Shown here in pieces: positions 18,899 through 28,747 of a DNA stretch of 64,000 nt; the first letter of the stretch is position 1; each line of letters begins with the position of its first letter. The stretch is taken from NCBI RefSeq assembly GCF_018595675.2, contig NZ_CP092333.1:3434001-3498000 (forward strand), written 5' to 3'. Source of the DNA: Flavihumibacter fluvii. Its GTDB lineage: Bacteria; Bacteroidota; Bacteroidia; Chitinophagales; Chitinophagaceae. Under the pieces are notes generated by a model. It had not been told where the DNA came from, did not search any database, and worked only from the letters and a program-made list of their open reading frames with translations. A program made the position numbers and the translations under genes.

Positions 18899-21800
18899 TT
18901 ATTTGGCCAGCGTATTCTCCAGGATAAATTGAATAATGGGTGTTGGATCCTGTAAACTATGTGGATGATGGTCAACGCCTGGTTTGGCAATTACTTTCAT
19001 CTTACCACCCAGCTTTTTATAGCGTTTTTCCGCAATGGAAGTATTTTCTGCCATTGGGACAGTTTTATCTGCATCACCACAAACACTTAGAATGGGAATC
19101 TTCGCTTTTGCTATTGGCTTAAGGTTATCTACCGGATTTAATTTGTATACCATTGCTTGTTGTTCGGTTAATCCATAAACCTGCAACAATTGCTGCCAAT
19201 CATTCGGTGAGCCTTTACCGGCATATTTTCCACCGGGCCAGCTTTTAAAATCAAGCACCGGTGCATCAACATAAATACACGCTACTTGTGATGGATTCCT
19301 GGCAGCCCAGTTAAATGCAAATAAGCCACCCCTGCTAAAACCTTCGAGTACAACCTTTTTATTTAATTGCTTTTCTGAAGTCAGGAATGCATAGAATTTA
19401 TCCATCAGGTCAAGCCCTACCGGGGCGCCATACATATTGAATACATCCATGTACGCGACATGGTATCCATTAGCCAATAACATGCTGTCGCCCTGCGGCT
19501 CATGACCAAAAAACTCTGTCCGCCAGATCCATGGATTATTCTTCGCTGCCCTTTTTGGCGCAACCAATAAACAATTCCGGCCTGCTATTTCAAAGTCGAT
19601 CCTGTCAAAGCCCATCCAAACAGAAGGAACCCCAACAGGTACGATCATGGCCACTGGACCTGTAACAGTCAGTTTAACCGGCGACTGATTGCGGATCAAT
19701 GTTATTAAATGCTGTTGGTGGACTTGATTCGAATGAACATAATTTTGCAGGTCTGCTATCTTCTTTATTGCTACGCCGTTAATGTCCTGTATCAGGTCGC
19801 CATTCTTAAAGCCATGCTGTAAGGCCCTGGAATTTTCAGGAACATTAGGTAAGGCAATGCCACCGGCATCGAAGCTAACACCATAACCCGACATTTCTGC
19901 ACCGGTTGGCTCATGTAAAACGACATCCATCCAGGTGTAGGCCGGCTTCATGTGTGCTTCCTTTTTATCGTCGAATGAAAATTGCAGTACAGGTATCTCC
20001 GGTGTTTTTGCCTTTGCTTTCAATGCCGGTTTCCGTACCCCAAAATCATCCATCGGGAAATTGTTGAAACCCAGGTCCAATGCAGGCGATCCGGTTTTTA
20101 CCCGGAAATCGCCTTTTGCTGCAGCTTCAAAATTGGGGTCGCCATTTAGTGAATGCAGGTCACAATTATTTTTTGCAAAGGCCGTCAACTGGTCTTTACC
20201 GGACACATAGAAATTCCGATCCAATTCCCTACCCCATTTTCCGTCAGGTGCGATTACCTTGTCCATAATCGCAGGCTGGTAAGCCTTGAAGACAATATTC
20301 CTGGTAAACACATCGCCGCTGCCAGTATACCACACATGAGGATGCAAGCCATTATTGATGATTACATTATTGCTGGCTGTGCGATGGTAACCCTCGCGCA
20401 TTTTCAAGCCACCATTGAGTAAAAGGTTATTATAGATCTGGTAATAGGATGATCCGTCGTCTAGGTCAATATCCCAGCCATGGTCACAACGCCAGCGGCT
20501 GTTCCTGATAATATTCGGTTCCAGCATATCCCAGGATGGCATATCAGGATGCTTGTCCACCATTGCAGAAGTCTCATTCACGTCCGGTGTCCAGTAACGG
20601 TCACGTCCCCACGAATTAAAACTGCCATGATCACCGGTTTCGAGTACTGTATTAAATACATCACAGTCCTCAATGATATGTCCGCCAAAAGTTCCTTCAT
20701 TAATATTGATTCCCGCACGTGGAACATCATAAATGGAACAATGGCTGACACGTATCTTGTGGGACATGGAAATATGTACCGGGGCAGTTTGTTTTTCATC
20801 ACGGCCGGTCATTGTGATGAGGCAATCTTCAACAGTACAATCCTCGGGATAATTATCACCTTTGGGACCTGGTATCCGATCGATGTTCTTGTAATCCTGG
20901 TTACCATATTGAAACAGCGGACTTCTAACTGTTGCAGGATCACCTACAAAGGCGATTCCATTCGCACCACTATGGTGAATATAACATCCGCTGATCGAAA
21001 TCCTGCGATTGTAGTTGTTGATGAAAATTGCATTCCCGCCAACCTGGTCAAATTCACAATCTTTGATGTGGCAATCTGCAGCGCCGTTAAATACTACTGC
21101 TCCGCCTCGATAGACGGTCCAGTCAGAGCGCAACAAGGGTTCCTTATTATCCATAAATGAACGGGCAGTGTGGCGAAAAACAAATCCTTGCAGGTTTACG
21201 GCAGTAACAGGATTTTCTTTTGATCCGTTGAATTCAATAAGATGCCGCAAACGTACAATTTCTACTGTCGCCGTTGTCAAATCGGTTCCTGGTTGTGGCA
21301 TATAATATAGCTGATGCTCCATTGCATTATAAAACCACTCACCCGGCACATCAAGTTCTTCAAAAATATTTTCAACCATCCGGTAGAGCGGATGCATGTT
21401 TGATGGCCGGTTATTTTGCCATCCACCTTCATATAATAGTGTGCCATCCGCATTTTTACCTTTAATTGCCCAATGCATATCGCCCCAGAGATATTCATGC
21501 ATGGTATGGATAAAACCGCCCGCTGGATTTTTCCACCGGGCAATCCTTTCCGGGGATAAAGGGTCCAAACTGGAATCAGCTTTTGCTGCATGGTCCAGTG
21601 ACCAGGTATCGAATACATTTTTTCCGGTAACAGCATTTGGGAACCTGGCCATGCGTTGCCGTTCTCCATTGATATAGAGTTGGTCGATCACTGTATTAGC
21701 TGGAATAGTTGCAGTATACAGGCCGTAGCGGGTTTGCTTCCATTGAAGAGCAAGCTTGCTGCCGCCACTCAATATGGCCTGGCCTTCTTCCTCAGCCCTG

Positions 21801-22084
21801 TAGGTTACTGTTGCCGTTGATGCCTTGCTATCCTTTGAGGTAAACCTGATGGCTTCTGGAAGATAATATACCCCCTTTGAAAAGACCACCTCCACGGGCC
21901 GGCCCGCAGGAAACTGCCGGGCCAGTATTTGGGCTTTTGCAAATGACGCAACAGGTTTATCTTTTGTCCCGGGATTTTTATCCTTACCTGCAGGAGAAAC
22001 ATAAATGGTTTGCCCGGTTACTGGTATTAGAAAAGCCAATGACTGTACAAAAAGGAATAAAACTATTAAATACTTATTTAGCAT
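18899..22084 (-). CDS. GH141-like beta-helix / PDZ / alpha-beta-hydrolase fusion protein
   Basis: A 1061-residue exported protein (signal peptide to about residue 25). Residues about 26-690 form a right-handed parallel beta-helix. It begins with TIYVSPAGKDKNPGTKDKP and contains GDHGSFNSWGRDRYW and HGWDIDLDDGSSYYQIYNN, segments I associate with GH141-like proteins (family includes alpha-L-fucosidase and xylanase). A PDZ domain follows (about 745-830, with ALQHGFKNGDLIQDINGVAI). The last 220 residues are an alpha/beta-hydrolase with nucleophile GFSRGG (Ser about 917), Asp in CGDADKTVP (about 1004-1006) and His in GVDHHPHS (about 1039-1042). It could combine glycosidase and esterase activities. 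GH141 membership is from memory of motifs and needs a profile search. Confidence 0.72.
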   Translation of the reverse strand: MLNKYLIVLFLFVQSLAFLIPVTGQTIYVSPAGKDKNPGTKDKPVASFAKAQILARQFPAGRPVEVVFSKGVYYLPEAIRFTSKDSKASTATVTYRAEEEGQAILSGGSKLALQWKQTRYGLYTATIPANTVIDQLYINGERQRMARFPNAVTGKNVFDTWSLDHAAKADSSLDPLSPERIARWKNPAGGFIHTMHEYLWGDMHWAIKGKNADGTLLYEGGWQNNRPSNMHPLYRMVENIFEELDVPGEWFYNAMEHQLYYMPQPGTDLTTATVEIVRLRHLIEFNGSKENPVTAVNLQGFVFRHTARSFMDNKEPLLRSDWTVYRGGAVVFNGAADCHIKDCEFDQVGGNAIFINNYNRRISISGCYIHHSGANGIAFVGDPATVRSPLFQYGNQDYKNIDRIPGPKGDNYPEDCTVEDCLITMTGRDEKQTAPVHISMSHKIRVSHCSIYDVPRAGININEGTFGGHIIEDCDVFNTVLETGDHGSFNSWGRDRYWTPDVNETSAMVDKHPDMPSWDMLEPNIIRNSRWRCDHGWDIDLDDGSSYYQIYNNLLLNGGLKMREGYHRTASNNVIINNGLHPHVWYTGSGDVFTRNIVFKAYQPAIMDKVIAPDGKWGRELDRNFYVSGKDQLTAFAKNNCDLHSLNGDPNFEAAAKGDFRVKTGSPALDLGFNNFPMDDFGVRKPALKAKAKTPEIPVLQFSFDDKKEAHMKPAYTWMDVVLHEPTGAEMSGYGVSFDAGGIALPNVPENSRALQHGFKNGDLIQDINGVAIKKIADLQNYVHSNQVHQQHLITLIRNQSPVKLTVTGPVAMIVPVGVPSVWMGFDRIDFEIAGRNCLLVAPKRAAKNNPWIWRTEFFGHEPQGDSMLLANGYHVAYMDVFNMYGAPVGLDLMDKFYAFLTSEKQLNKKVVLEGFSRGGLFAFNWAARNPSQVACIYVDAPVLDFKSWPGGKYAGKGSPNDWQQLLQVYGLTEQQAMVYKLNPVDNLKPIAKAKIPILSVCGDADKTVPMAENTSIAEKRYKKLGGKMKVIAKPGVDHHPHSLQDPTPIIQFILENTLAK

Positions 22085-22156
22085 GGCATTGAGGATAGTT
22101 TGAAGCCTGGAGACTAATCTGATGAAGGACCCATTAAGCTACTTTGATGAACTTTG

Positions 22157-24628
22157 TCATCTTGATAAAACAACATAAGTCTTACCCTTTTGTGTGGGAA
22201 TGCTAACCATATACCCCCTATCATCTTTCATGGGATTAACCGATAGCCCTTCAACTGCAAAGGGCCACGCTGACCTGATTACGCAATTTCCGCCCTGTAG
22301 CGAGGTGATCGCGGCCCGGGTGAGCCTGTGGTCGGTCCAGGCAATATCCACTTCAAATCCACCCCTTGCCCTAAGCCCTTTTACAGCTCCTTCTTTCCAG
22401 GCCGACGGCTTCGCCGGTAACAGGTTGATCTCATTCAAATGGCTTTGCAATAACATTTCTGCCATACCGGCTGTACCGCCAAAATTTCCATCGATCTGGA
22501 ATGGGGGGTGCGCATCAAAAAAGTTAGGATAGGTGCCGCCACCTGCAGACATATTATACCCGCCTTCACCCGTCAGGTGCAAGAGGTCCCTTATCAGGAT
22601 ATACGCGTGATCGCCATCTAATAACCTTGCCCAGAAATTGATCTTCCAGGCCTTGCTCCAACCCGTACCTTCATCACCTCTTAATTCCAGTGTCTTTTTT
22701 GCGGCTGCAAAATACGCTGGTGTCTTTGCTGAGATCTGCCTTCCGGGATGCAATCCAAATAAATGTGAAGTATGCCGGTGGTGCGGATCAGTCTCCTCAA
22801 AATCCTTGTACCATTCCTGCAACTGGCCTTTACTGCCTATTTGCATGGGATACAACTTATTCCGTTTCGCGATCAGTTCATTCCTGAAATCTGCATCAAT
22901 TCCCAAAACAGATGACGCTTCAATCAAATTGGTGAACAGGTCCCAGATAATAGCCATATCCATCGTGCTGGCAATGGCCAGGGAAAAATTCTCGCCATTT
23001 GGACCCTTGAAAGTATTCTCAGGAGACGTTGAAGGTGCGGTCACCAGCTTACCATCTTTATCTTCTACCAACCAATCTAGCGTAAACAATGCTGCGCCTT
23101 TCATGACAGGGTATGCTTTTTCAGCCAGGAATTTTTTATCTCCCGTAAATGCATAATGTTCCCAAAGGTGCTGACAGAGCCAGTTTCCACCCATATACCA
23201 ATTGGCCCATACGGGATCGCCCTTACCTGCATCGCCTACTGGATTTGAGGTTGCCCATAACTCCGAATTATGATGGGCAACCCAACCCTTTAATCCGTAA
23301 AATTCTTTCGCTGTATTTTCTCCTGTAACGGAAAGATCTTTAATGAAGTCCATCAATGGCTCATGCAGCTCTGATAAATTCGTTACTTCTGCCGGCCAGT
23401 AATTCATTTCAGTATTGATATTGATGGTATAGTTGGAACTCCATGGCGCCCTTAATTCCTTGTTCCAGATGCCTTGAAGGTTTGCAGCCGGGCCGCCAGG
23501 CCTTGATGAAGAGATCAGCAGGTAGCGCCCAAACTGGAAATACAAGGTTTCCAATGCGGGGTCATATCCGCCTTTTGTATACGCCCGCAATCTTTCATCT
23601 GATGGCAACTGTGCATTCGCGTTAATACCCGTCGTGTCCCTGACCTGGAAACTTACCCGGTTAAAATAGCGTTGGTAATCCGCGATATGTTCAGCTAGTA
23701 ACCGGTCGTAAGGTTTTTGCAATGCCTGGTTTAAATAGGTTGTGGTCAATTTTTTTTCGTCTTTACCTTCGGCATCCGGGCAACGGTCGAAGCCATTGAA
23801 ACTAGTTGCCGCTGACAGGTAAACAACTACCTCACTCGCCTTTTTAACATGAATGCCGGAAGCATCCGTCACCACTATTCCGTCTTTTGAAATGGCCTTA
23901 ATCCTGAATTGAAAGCGCATGCTATTGCAGCCTGCACCTGGCGTATAATCAACATGTTCTTTATTCTCCGGATTGTAATAGCTGGGATCTACATGTGCAG
24001 GGGCTTTACCACTAACCACCAGTTCATTACCAGATCCGGCCTTGATGCCAAAACGCAACTGGCTGCTTGCTGAAAGGTCAACTGTCAATGCGCCTTTTTT
24101 ACTGGCGGTAATGCGAACGACCATGATATTATCTGGCGCACTTACAAAAACTGTCCGATGGTATTGAACCCCATTCACAACAAATCGAGTGGTTGAAACG
24201 GCTTTCTGAATATCGAGGTCGCGGTAATATTCCGAAGGCTTAGCGCCCCCAAAGTCCTGTTTAATTGCCAGGTCGCCCAACGGCAAATATGATTCTGTAA
24301 AGAAACCCTGCATTAGCCGGGCGATACTATCTGCTTTCTGCAGGTCATGCTCTTCTAATAAAGCTTTCCGCAATATGGGCAATTGTGCCGCCGAACCCGG
24401 ATTGATATTTTTTTTAACAGGTCCGCCACTATATAACGTACTTTCATTCAGCTGGATGAGTTCTTCGGATACACCTCCATAGACCATTCCGCCAATGCGC
24501 CCATTTCCAACGGCCAGCGCTTCCACCCACTGACCCGCTGGTTTGTTATACCATAATTTTAAATCTGCCTGTGCAAAAACACCTGAAGCAATTAAAAGCA
24601 GGCTAAGAATTAAGGAAGATTTTTTCAT
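22157..24628 (-). CDS. GH95 alpha-L-fucosidase (or alpha-L-galactosidase)
   Basis: An 823-residue exported enzyme (signal peptide ending VFAQ). The GH95 core is clear: [19 protein letters not shown] at the N-terminus, [13 protein letters not shown] with the paired asparagines that hold the catalytic water, TSPENTF with the general acid Glu, [13 protein letters not shown], and [12 protein letters not shown] with the catalytic Asp. GH95 inverts alpha-1,2-linked L-fucose, and some members act on L-galactose, as in rhamnogalacturonan II. Full length for the family, no missing catalytic residue. It is the first gene of a three-gene minus-strand set and divergent from DUF1080, with only 40 bp between starts. 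Confidence 0.93.
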   Translation of the reverse strand: MKKSSLILSLLLIASGVFAQADLKLWYNKPAGQWVEALAVGNGRIGGMVYGGVSEELIQLNESTLYSGGPVKKNINPGSAAQLPILRKALLEEHDLQKADSIARLMQGFFTESYLPLGDLAIKQDFGGAKPSEYYRDLDIQKAVSTTRFVVNGVQYHRTVFVSAPDNIMVVRITASKKGALTVDLSASSQLRFGIKAGSGNELVVSGKAPAHVDPSYYNPENKEHVDYTPGAGCNSMRFQFRIKAISKDGIVVTDASGIHVKKASEVVVYLSAATSFNGFDRCPDAEGKDEKKLTTTYLNQALQKPYDRLLAEHIADYQRYFNRVSFQVRDTTGINANAQLPSDERLRAYTKGGYDPALETLYFQFGRYLLISSSRPGGPAANLQGIWNKELRAPWSSNYTININTEMNYWPAEVTNLSELHEPLMDFIKDLSVTGENTAKEFYGLKGWVAHHNSELWATSNPVGDAGKGDPVWANWYMGGNWLCQHLWEHYAFTGDKKFLAEKAYPVMKGAALFTLDWLVEDKDGKLVTAPSTSPENTFKGPNGENFSLAIASTMDMAIIWDLFTNLIEASSVLGIDADFRNELIAKRNKLYPMQIGSKGQLQEWYKDFEETDPHHRHTSHLFGLHPGRQISAKTPAYFAAAKKTLELRGDEGTGWSKAWKINFWARLLDGDHAYILIRDLLHLTGEGGYNMSAGGGTYPNFFDAHPPFQIDGNFGGTAGMAEMLLQSHLNEINLLPAKPSAWKEGAVKGLRARGGFEVDIAWTDHRLTRAAITSLQGGNCVIRSAWPFAVEGLSVNPMKDDRGYMVSIPTQKGKTYVVLSR

Positions 24629-24668
24629 TTTTTATGATTTGATACATTTACTTAATAAATATAATGTA

Positions 24669-25352
24669 ATGAAGCAATTACTGATCAGCATAACCATCGC
24701 TGTATTGTTCCTGAATTGTCACAAGCCCGCAGGTAAAAGCCAAAGGATGATTGAACTCTTCAATGGCAAAGACCTCAGCGGCTGGCATATTGATGTGCCT
24801 GATATGGAGAAAGACCCGGCATTGAAAAGTCCTTTCCTGGTCCGGAATGGTGAACTGGTCAGCATGGGCAATCCTAATGGGCATATTATCACTGATGCGA
24901 TTTATCATGATTATACACTGGATGTGGAATACCGTTTTGTAAATTCTCCCGGAAACTGTGGTGTATTGGTGCATGCATCAACGCCCCGTGTGCTATACGG
25001 AATGTTCCCGAAATCCATTGAGTGCCAGATGATGCATGAAAATGCCGGCGACTTCTGGTGTATCGGGGAAGATATCACAGTGCCGGATATGGAAAAAAGA
25101 AGGGGACCAAAAGCTGATTGGGGTGTTACTGAAGGGAAAGGCCGGCGCATCCTTAATTTGACCGATGGCTCTGAAAAACCACTTGGCGAATGGAACCATA
25201 TGAAAATTGAATGCATAGGCAACACAATTAAAGTTTGGGTCAATGGCACAATGGTAAATGATGGTTTTAATTGTACCGCTTCAAAAGGCCAGATCGCACT
25301 TCAGGCGGAAGGTGCAGAAGTGGCATTCAGAAAGGTAACCCTCACACAATAA
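24669..25352 (+). CDS. DUF1080 (3-keto-disaccharide hydrolase family) exported protein
   Basis: A 227-residue protein with a signal sequence and a cysteine at position 18 (VLFLNCHKP) that may be lipidated, although the lipobox is imperfect. The jelly-roll DUF1080 domain starts at IELFNGKDLSGWHI and contains GVLVHAS, KSIECQMMHENAGDF and WNHMKIECIGNTIKVWVNG. The family is annotated as 3-keto-disaccharide hydrolase; members cleave 3-keto glycosides or hydrate the resulting glycals. I placed the start at the ATG preceding MKQLL because the longer frame begins inside antisense GH95. A strong terminator lies about 20 bases after the stop. Confidence 0.85.
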   Translation: MKQLLISITIAVLFLNCHKPAGKSQRMIELFNGKDLSGWHIDVPDMEKDPALKSPFLVRNGELVSMGNPNGHIITDAIYHDYTLDVEYRFVNSPGNCGVLVHASTPRVLYGMFPKSIECQMMHENAGDFWCIGEDITVPDMEKRRGPKADWGVTEGKGRRILNLTDGSEKPLGEWNHMKIECIGNTIKVWVNGTMVNDGFNCTASKGQIALQAEGAEVAFRKVTLTQ

Positions 25353-25371
25353 TCCAATGACACTAAATATA

Positions 25372-25404
25372 AAGAGAAAGGAAGCCAATGGCTTCCTTTC
25401 TCTT
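25372..25404. terminator. Bidirectional intrinsic terminator
   Basis: A perfect 15-bp inverted repeat (AAGAGAAAGGAAGCC and its complement) with a 3-base AAT loop. It stands between the convergent DUF1080 and sugar isomerase-like genes. The A-rich left arm and T-rich right arm give a U-rich tail in either direction. It should end transcription of both. Confidence 0.85.
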
Positions 25405-25449
25405 ACCTGATATACCCTTAATATAAACAGGTGCTATACATTCTATAAT

Positions 25450-26325
25450 CTATTTCAACTTTCCTGCCTGTTCATTATAATAAGTGATGGATTGCATTAC
25501 AGCCGGTAGGTTACTCGGTTGGCCTTCCACATCCATTTCAATATAAATATTGCCTTTGAATCCCTGCTTTTTCAGCTCTTCAAAAACGCCCGGGAAATTC
25601 ACAACACCCTTACCCACCGGTACATCCTGGAGCTTTGGATCATTAAATACAGCAATATCTTTCAGGTGAATGGCAATGATATGTCCGGCAAGTTTTTTTA
25701 CACCTTCAACGGGATCAATGCCGCTCTTTGGCCAGTGTCCAAGGTCAGCACAGGCACCAAAATTCCGATGACCTTTAATGGCTGCTAATACCGAATCAGG
25801 ATGCCAGTAAGGACTCACCCCTTTCCAATGTTCATGGATGGCAACTTTCATACCGTATAATCCGGCAAGGCTGTCCACGCTATCCCATAAATGAACCGGT
25901 GGTTCACCAGTTACGAATTTCACTTCAAACTCTTTGGCGATATCAAATTGTCTTTTCCAGGAAGCCACGGTACTGTCGCCGGCAATATAGATAGATTCCA
26001 TGTGCAGCCCTTTGTCCTTCAGCAGCTGTTTCAATTTATCGATACCATCAAGAGAAAGCTGTCCAACTACCGTATCCTTCAAAGCTGGTCCTGCTTTCAT
26101 GAACATATTGGACTCAACATATTTAATACCCGAACTATCTACTTTATCCAGCGACTCCGGGAAAGTAAAAGTATGGAAGGTCCATAACGCGATGCCGAGG
26201 TTCCAATCTTTGGTGACATCTTCGGATACTGCCCCTTCAGTCTGTTTCTCAGGTTGCTGGCCACAGGCGCTAACTAAACCGATTACCATTATGAGTAGCG
26301 AGGCCTTTAAGTTTAATCCTTTCAT
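25450..26325 (-). CDS. Exported sugar isomerase/epimerase-like TIM-barrel lipoprotein
   Basis: A 291-residue protein with a lipobox (GLVSAC, Cys 21), so it acts outside the cytoplasm. The remainder is an AP-endonuclease-2/xylose isomerase-like TIM barrel. Candidate metal ligands lie in VAIHEHWKG, CADLGHWPKSG, IAIHLKDI and NIYIEMDVEG. Relatives are named sugar phosphate isomerase/epimerase, but phosphorylated sugars are not expected outside the cell. The family also includes keto-sugar lyases/hydratases and inosose dehydratase-like enzymes, which fit better next to DUF1080. It is the last gene of the minus-strand run, 20 bp after the TonB receptor. Confidence 0.82.
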   Translation of the reverse strand: MKGLNLKASLLIMVIGLVSACGQQPEKQTEGAVSEDVTKDWNLGIALWTFHTFTFPESLDKVDSSGIKYVESNMFMKAGPALKDTVVGQLSLDGIDKLKQLLKDKGLHMESIYIAGDSTVASWKRQFDIAKEFEVKFVTGEPPVHLWDSVDSLAGLYGMKVAIHEHWKGVSPYWHPDSVLAAIKGHRNFGACADLGHWPKSGIDPVEGVKKLAGHIIAIHLKDIAVFNDPKLQDVPVGKGVVNFPGVFEELKKQGFKGNIYIEMDVEGQPSNLPAVMQSITYYNEQAGKLK

Positions 26326-26345
26326 ATATTTTAATACTTGCTTTT

Positions 26346-28715
26346 TTAAAAACGAAAAGTACCGGTTAAACCTACAGTAGATGGGTCACCAAGGTGAACA
26401 GCTCCGAAATCATAGGCATAGGCGACATATTCTTTACCCGTCACATTTCTTCCCCAAAAAAACAGGTCAACCCATTTTGTCGTAACGCCAAGGCGCAGGT
26501 TCAACAGCTGGTAAGGTGATTGCCTGATCGTATTAGCCAGGTCAAAATATTCCTGCCCTAAGTACATCCATTCACCCCTTGCAACCAGTACTACATCTTG
26601 TTTAGGGAATACCGTATAACTATACTGTACAGCCAGCATGGAAGTGACGTCTGGCGTAAATATCTGCTTTTTACCATCAAGGTCAACTTCATCCCCGTTT
26701 TGAGATACTTTTAAAGAACTGTATTTCGCATCAGTATAACCAAAATTATAGGCAAGTTCCAAACCCTTTACCGGCGTTGCTGCCAGTTCCAGTTCAACGC
26801 CCTTGCTGTCAAGTTTACCGGTATTCCTGGTTACAGTGATTGCATCAGGCAATACCAGTGTAGGTACTTGCGCGTCTGTTACACTTGTATAGAAAGCGGT
26901 AACGTTAATGCGCAGTCGATTTTGGTACAACAGGTTCTTCCAGCCTAATTCAAAATTATTGGAATACTCGGGTTTATATGGATACAAAGGGGGCTGGGAC
27001 GGGTCAGAGGATAATTGCGTCAATCCACCGGTACGATATCCCTTGCTGTATATAGCAAAAAGATTACTGTTCGGAGATACTTTATAAGCTAGTCCAAGTT
27101 TTGGTGACACCGCATTGAAATGTACTGTAGTAGCTGTATCCGGTACCGTGGTCATGGCATCACCACCATCCGGCTGGTATTCCCCTTTAACGGTCAGGTA
27201 TTTAGATTCCCAATCAAATCGCAGTCCACCGATCAACGATAATTTTTCTGTTAGGGAATAATTGGCTTGCCCGAACAAAGCCAGTCCCTTATTCTTCCCT
27301 ATTGAAGTATTGATGGAGGAAAAATTCGTCCCGGGTACGCCAATCAGTTCTGCATCTTCCCCAAAATGTGTTCCCTGTTTAACCGGATTGCGCTGGCTGA
27401 AAAAATAAGCTCCAGCCAACCAGCTCAAAGGCCCGGATTTTTGGGCCGGAGAACTGAACCGGAATTCCTGGGTAAACACTTTTACTTTGTTCCAGTCTGA
27501 TCCATAATCGTTTACGACTGTAACGGCATCAATCGGTGAAAAGTCACCGTCTATGGGTGTTTCGTACACCCTGCGGTTTGCCTGCCAGGCCGTTTGTGAA
27601 TTGAACTGGAAACCATTCCCTGAATATTGTACCGAAAGGGAAGTATTGATGGTGTTATCCACCATTTTCCCAATTCCATTCTGGTTGACCTTGTACGGAT
27701 TGGCTATCGCCTCCTCCACACCATACACCATGGGAAAAGCGCCATTGTTATTGTTATTCTGGTGTTTAAAATTATAGGTGATGGTCCATTTCTCATTCAG
27801 CAGGTATTTCAGGTAGTAGTTGCCGGTAAAAGCATTCTGCTTATCGAAACTACTGTTATTGAATTCATTGGTATAATATCCATCACGGCTTTGGTATACA
27901 CCCGAAGCACCGAAGAATAATTTACCTTTTACCAGGGGAGTCCTGATTCCGGCGCTTGATCTTTGCATCCCGTAATCCCCAATACTTACTTCGGCAAATC
28001 CATTTGTTTTATTGCCCGGTTGTTTGGTAATGATATTGATTACACCACCCATTGCATTCCTGCCATATAAAGTTCCCTGGGGGCCACGTAATACTTCGAT
28101 CCTTTCAACATCAGCCAGCTGGGGAATATAAGTATCCAGGCTAAACTGGTTTACACCATCAACATATACAGCCACAGCAGGATCATAGGAGGTAGTAGTG
28201 ATGCCCCTGATGGACACCACATTTCTTTCATCGCCCGAATTATTTGCATAAAGGTTCGGTACAATAGCAGTTAATTCCTTGGTATTCCATAAGCGATATT
28301 GCTTTACATCGCGTGCTGAAAATGCCGAGATACTGCCTGCGGTCTTCTGTACAACCTGTTCCCTTTTCTCGGCCGAGACTACAATATCTTCCAGTTGAAC
28401 ACCCTGGTCCTGCAATACAATAATGAGTGCGGTTGCTGCATCCCTGCCAACCTGTACGGATTCAGTGATACTGGTAAACCCAACATGGGAAATTTCAATA
28501 TCATAATTACCCGGCGAAATGCCCTGGAGATTAAAACCACCTGAACTGTCTGAAATAGCAGCAAGGTTGGTATTCAATATACGCACGGTAGCATAACCAA
28601 GCGACTTACCCGATTTATCCGTGACTTTACCTGATAGACCCTTTTGCTGCTGCGCCTGGGTACTGAAACACAACAACAACACTAACCAGAGTAAACTTAT
28701 CCTTGTTGCCAACAT
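26346..28715 (-). CDS. TonB-dependent receptor without a SusD partner
   Basis: A 789-residue outer-membrane transporter with a signal peptide (FSTQAQ), an N-terminal carboxypeptidase-regulatory-like beta-sandwich (LSGKVTDKSGKSLGYATVR), a plug domain (ADVERIEVLRGPQGTLYGRN) and a 22-strand-type barrel ending in F (TVGLTGTFRF). It is much shorter than the SusC of this locus, is of the siderophore/vitamin receptor shape, and no SusD gene is adjacent. The substrate is unknown; candidates are a small rhamnoside or the cofactor PQQ, because the next gene upstream encodes a predicted PQQ-type dehydrogenase. Energised by TonB-ExbBD encoded elsewhere. Confidence 0.88.
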   Translation of the reverse strand: MLATRISLLWLVLLLCFSTQAQQQKGLSGKVTDKSGKSLGYATVRILNTNLAAISDSSGGFNLQGISPGNYDIEISHVGFTSITESVQVGRDAATALIIVLQDQGVQLEDIVVSAEKREQVVQKTAGSISAFSARDVKQYRLWNTKELTAIVPNLYANNSGDERNVVSIRGITTTSYDPAVAVYVDGVNQFSLDTYIPQLADVERIEVLRGPQGTLYGRNAMGGVINIITKQPGNKTNGFAEVSIGDYGMQRSSAGIRTPLVKGKLFFGASGVYQSRDGYYTNEFNNSSFDKQNAFTGNYYLKYLLNEKWTITYNFKHQNNNNNGAFPMVYGVEEAIANPYKVNQNGIGKMVDNTINTSLSVQYSGNGFQFNSQTAWQANRRVYETPIDGDFSPIDAVTVVNDYGSDWNKVKVFTQEFRFSSPAQKSGPLSWLAGAYFFSQRNPVKQGTHFGEDAELIGVPGTNFSSINTSIGKNKGLALFGQANYSLTEKLSLIGGLRFDWESKYLTVKGEYQPDGGDAMTTVPDTATTVHFNAVSPKLGLAYKVSPNSNLFAIYSKGYRTGGLTQLSSDPSQPPLYPYKPEYSNNFELGWKNLLYQNRLRINVTAFYTSVTDAQVPTLVLPDAITVTRNTGKLDSKGVELELAATPVKGLELAYNFGYTDAKYSSLKVSQNGDEVDLDGKKQIFTPDVTSMLAVQYSYTVFPKQDVVLVARGEWMYLGQEYFDLANTIRQSPYQLLNLRLGVTTKWVDLFFWGRNVTGKEYVAYAYDFGAVHLGDPSTVGLTGTFRF

Positions 28716-28747
28716 GATTTGATCTGTCTTTCTACAGGATTAAAAAA

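Noticed and set aside
20480-21160. 226-residue plus-strand frame
   Set aside because: Antisense to the beta-helix gene, whose protein has clear domains; the frame is a by-product of base composition.
24543-24668. Upstream extension of the DUF1080 gene
   Set aside because: It overlaps the GH95 signal-peptide region on the other strand and would remove the exported N-terminus.
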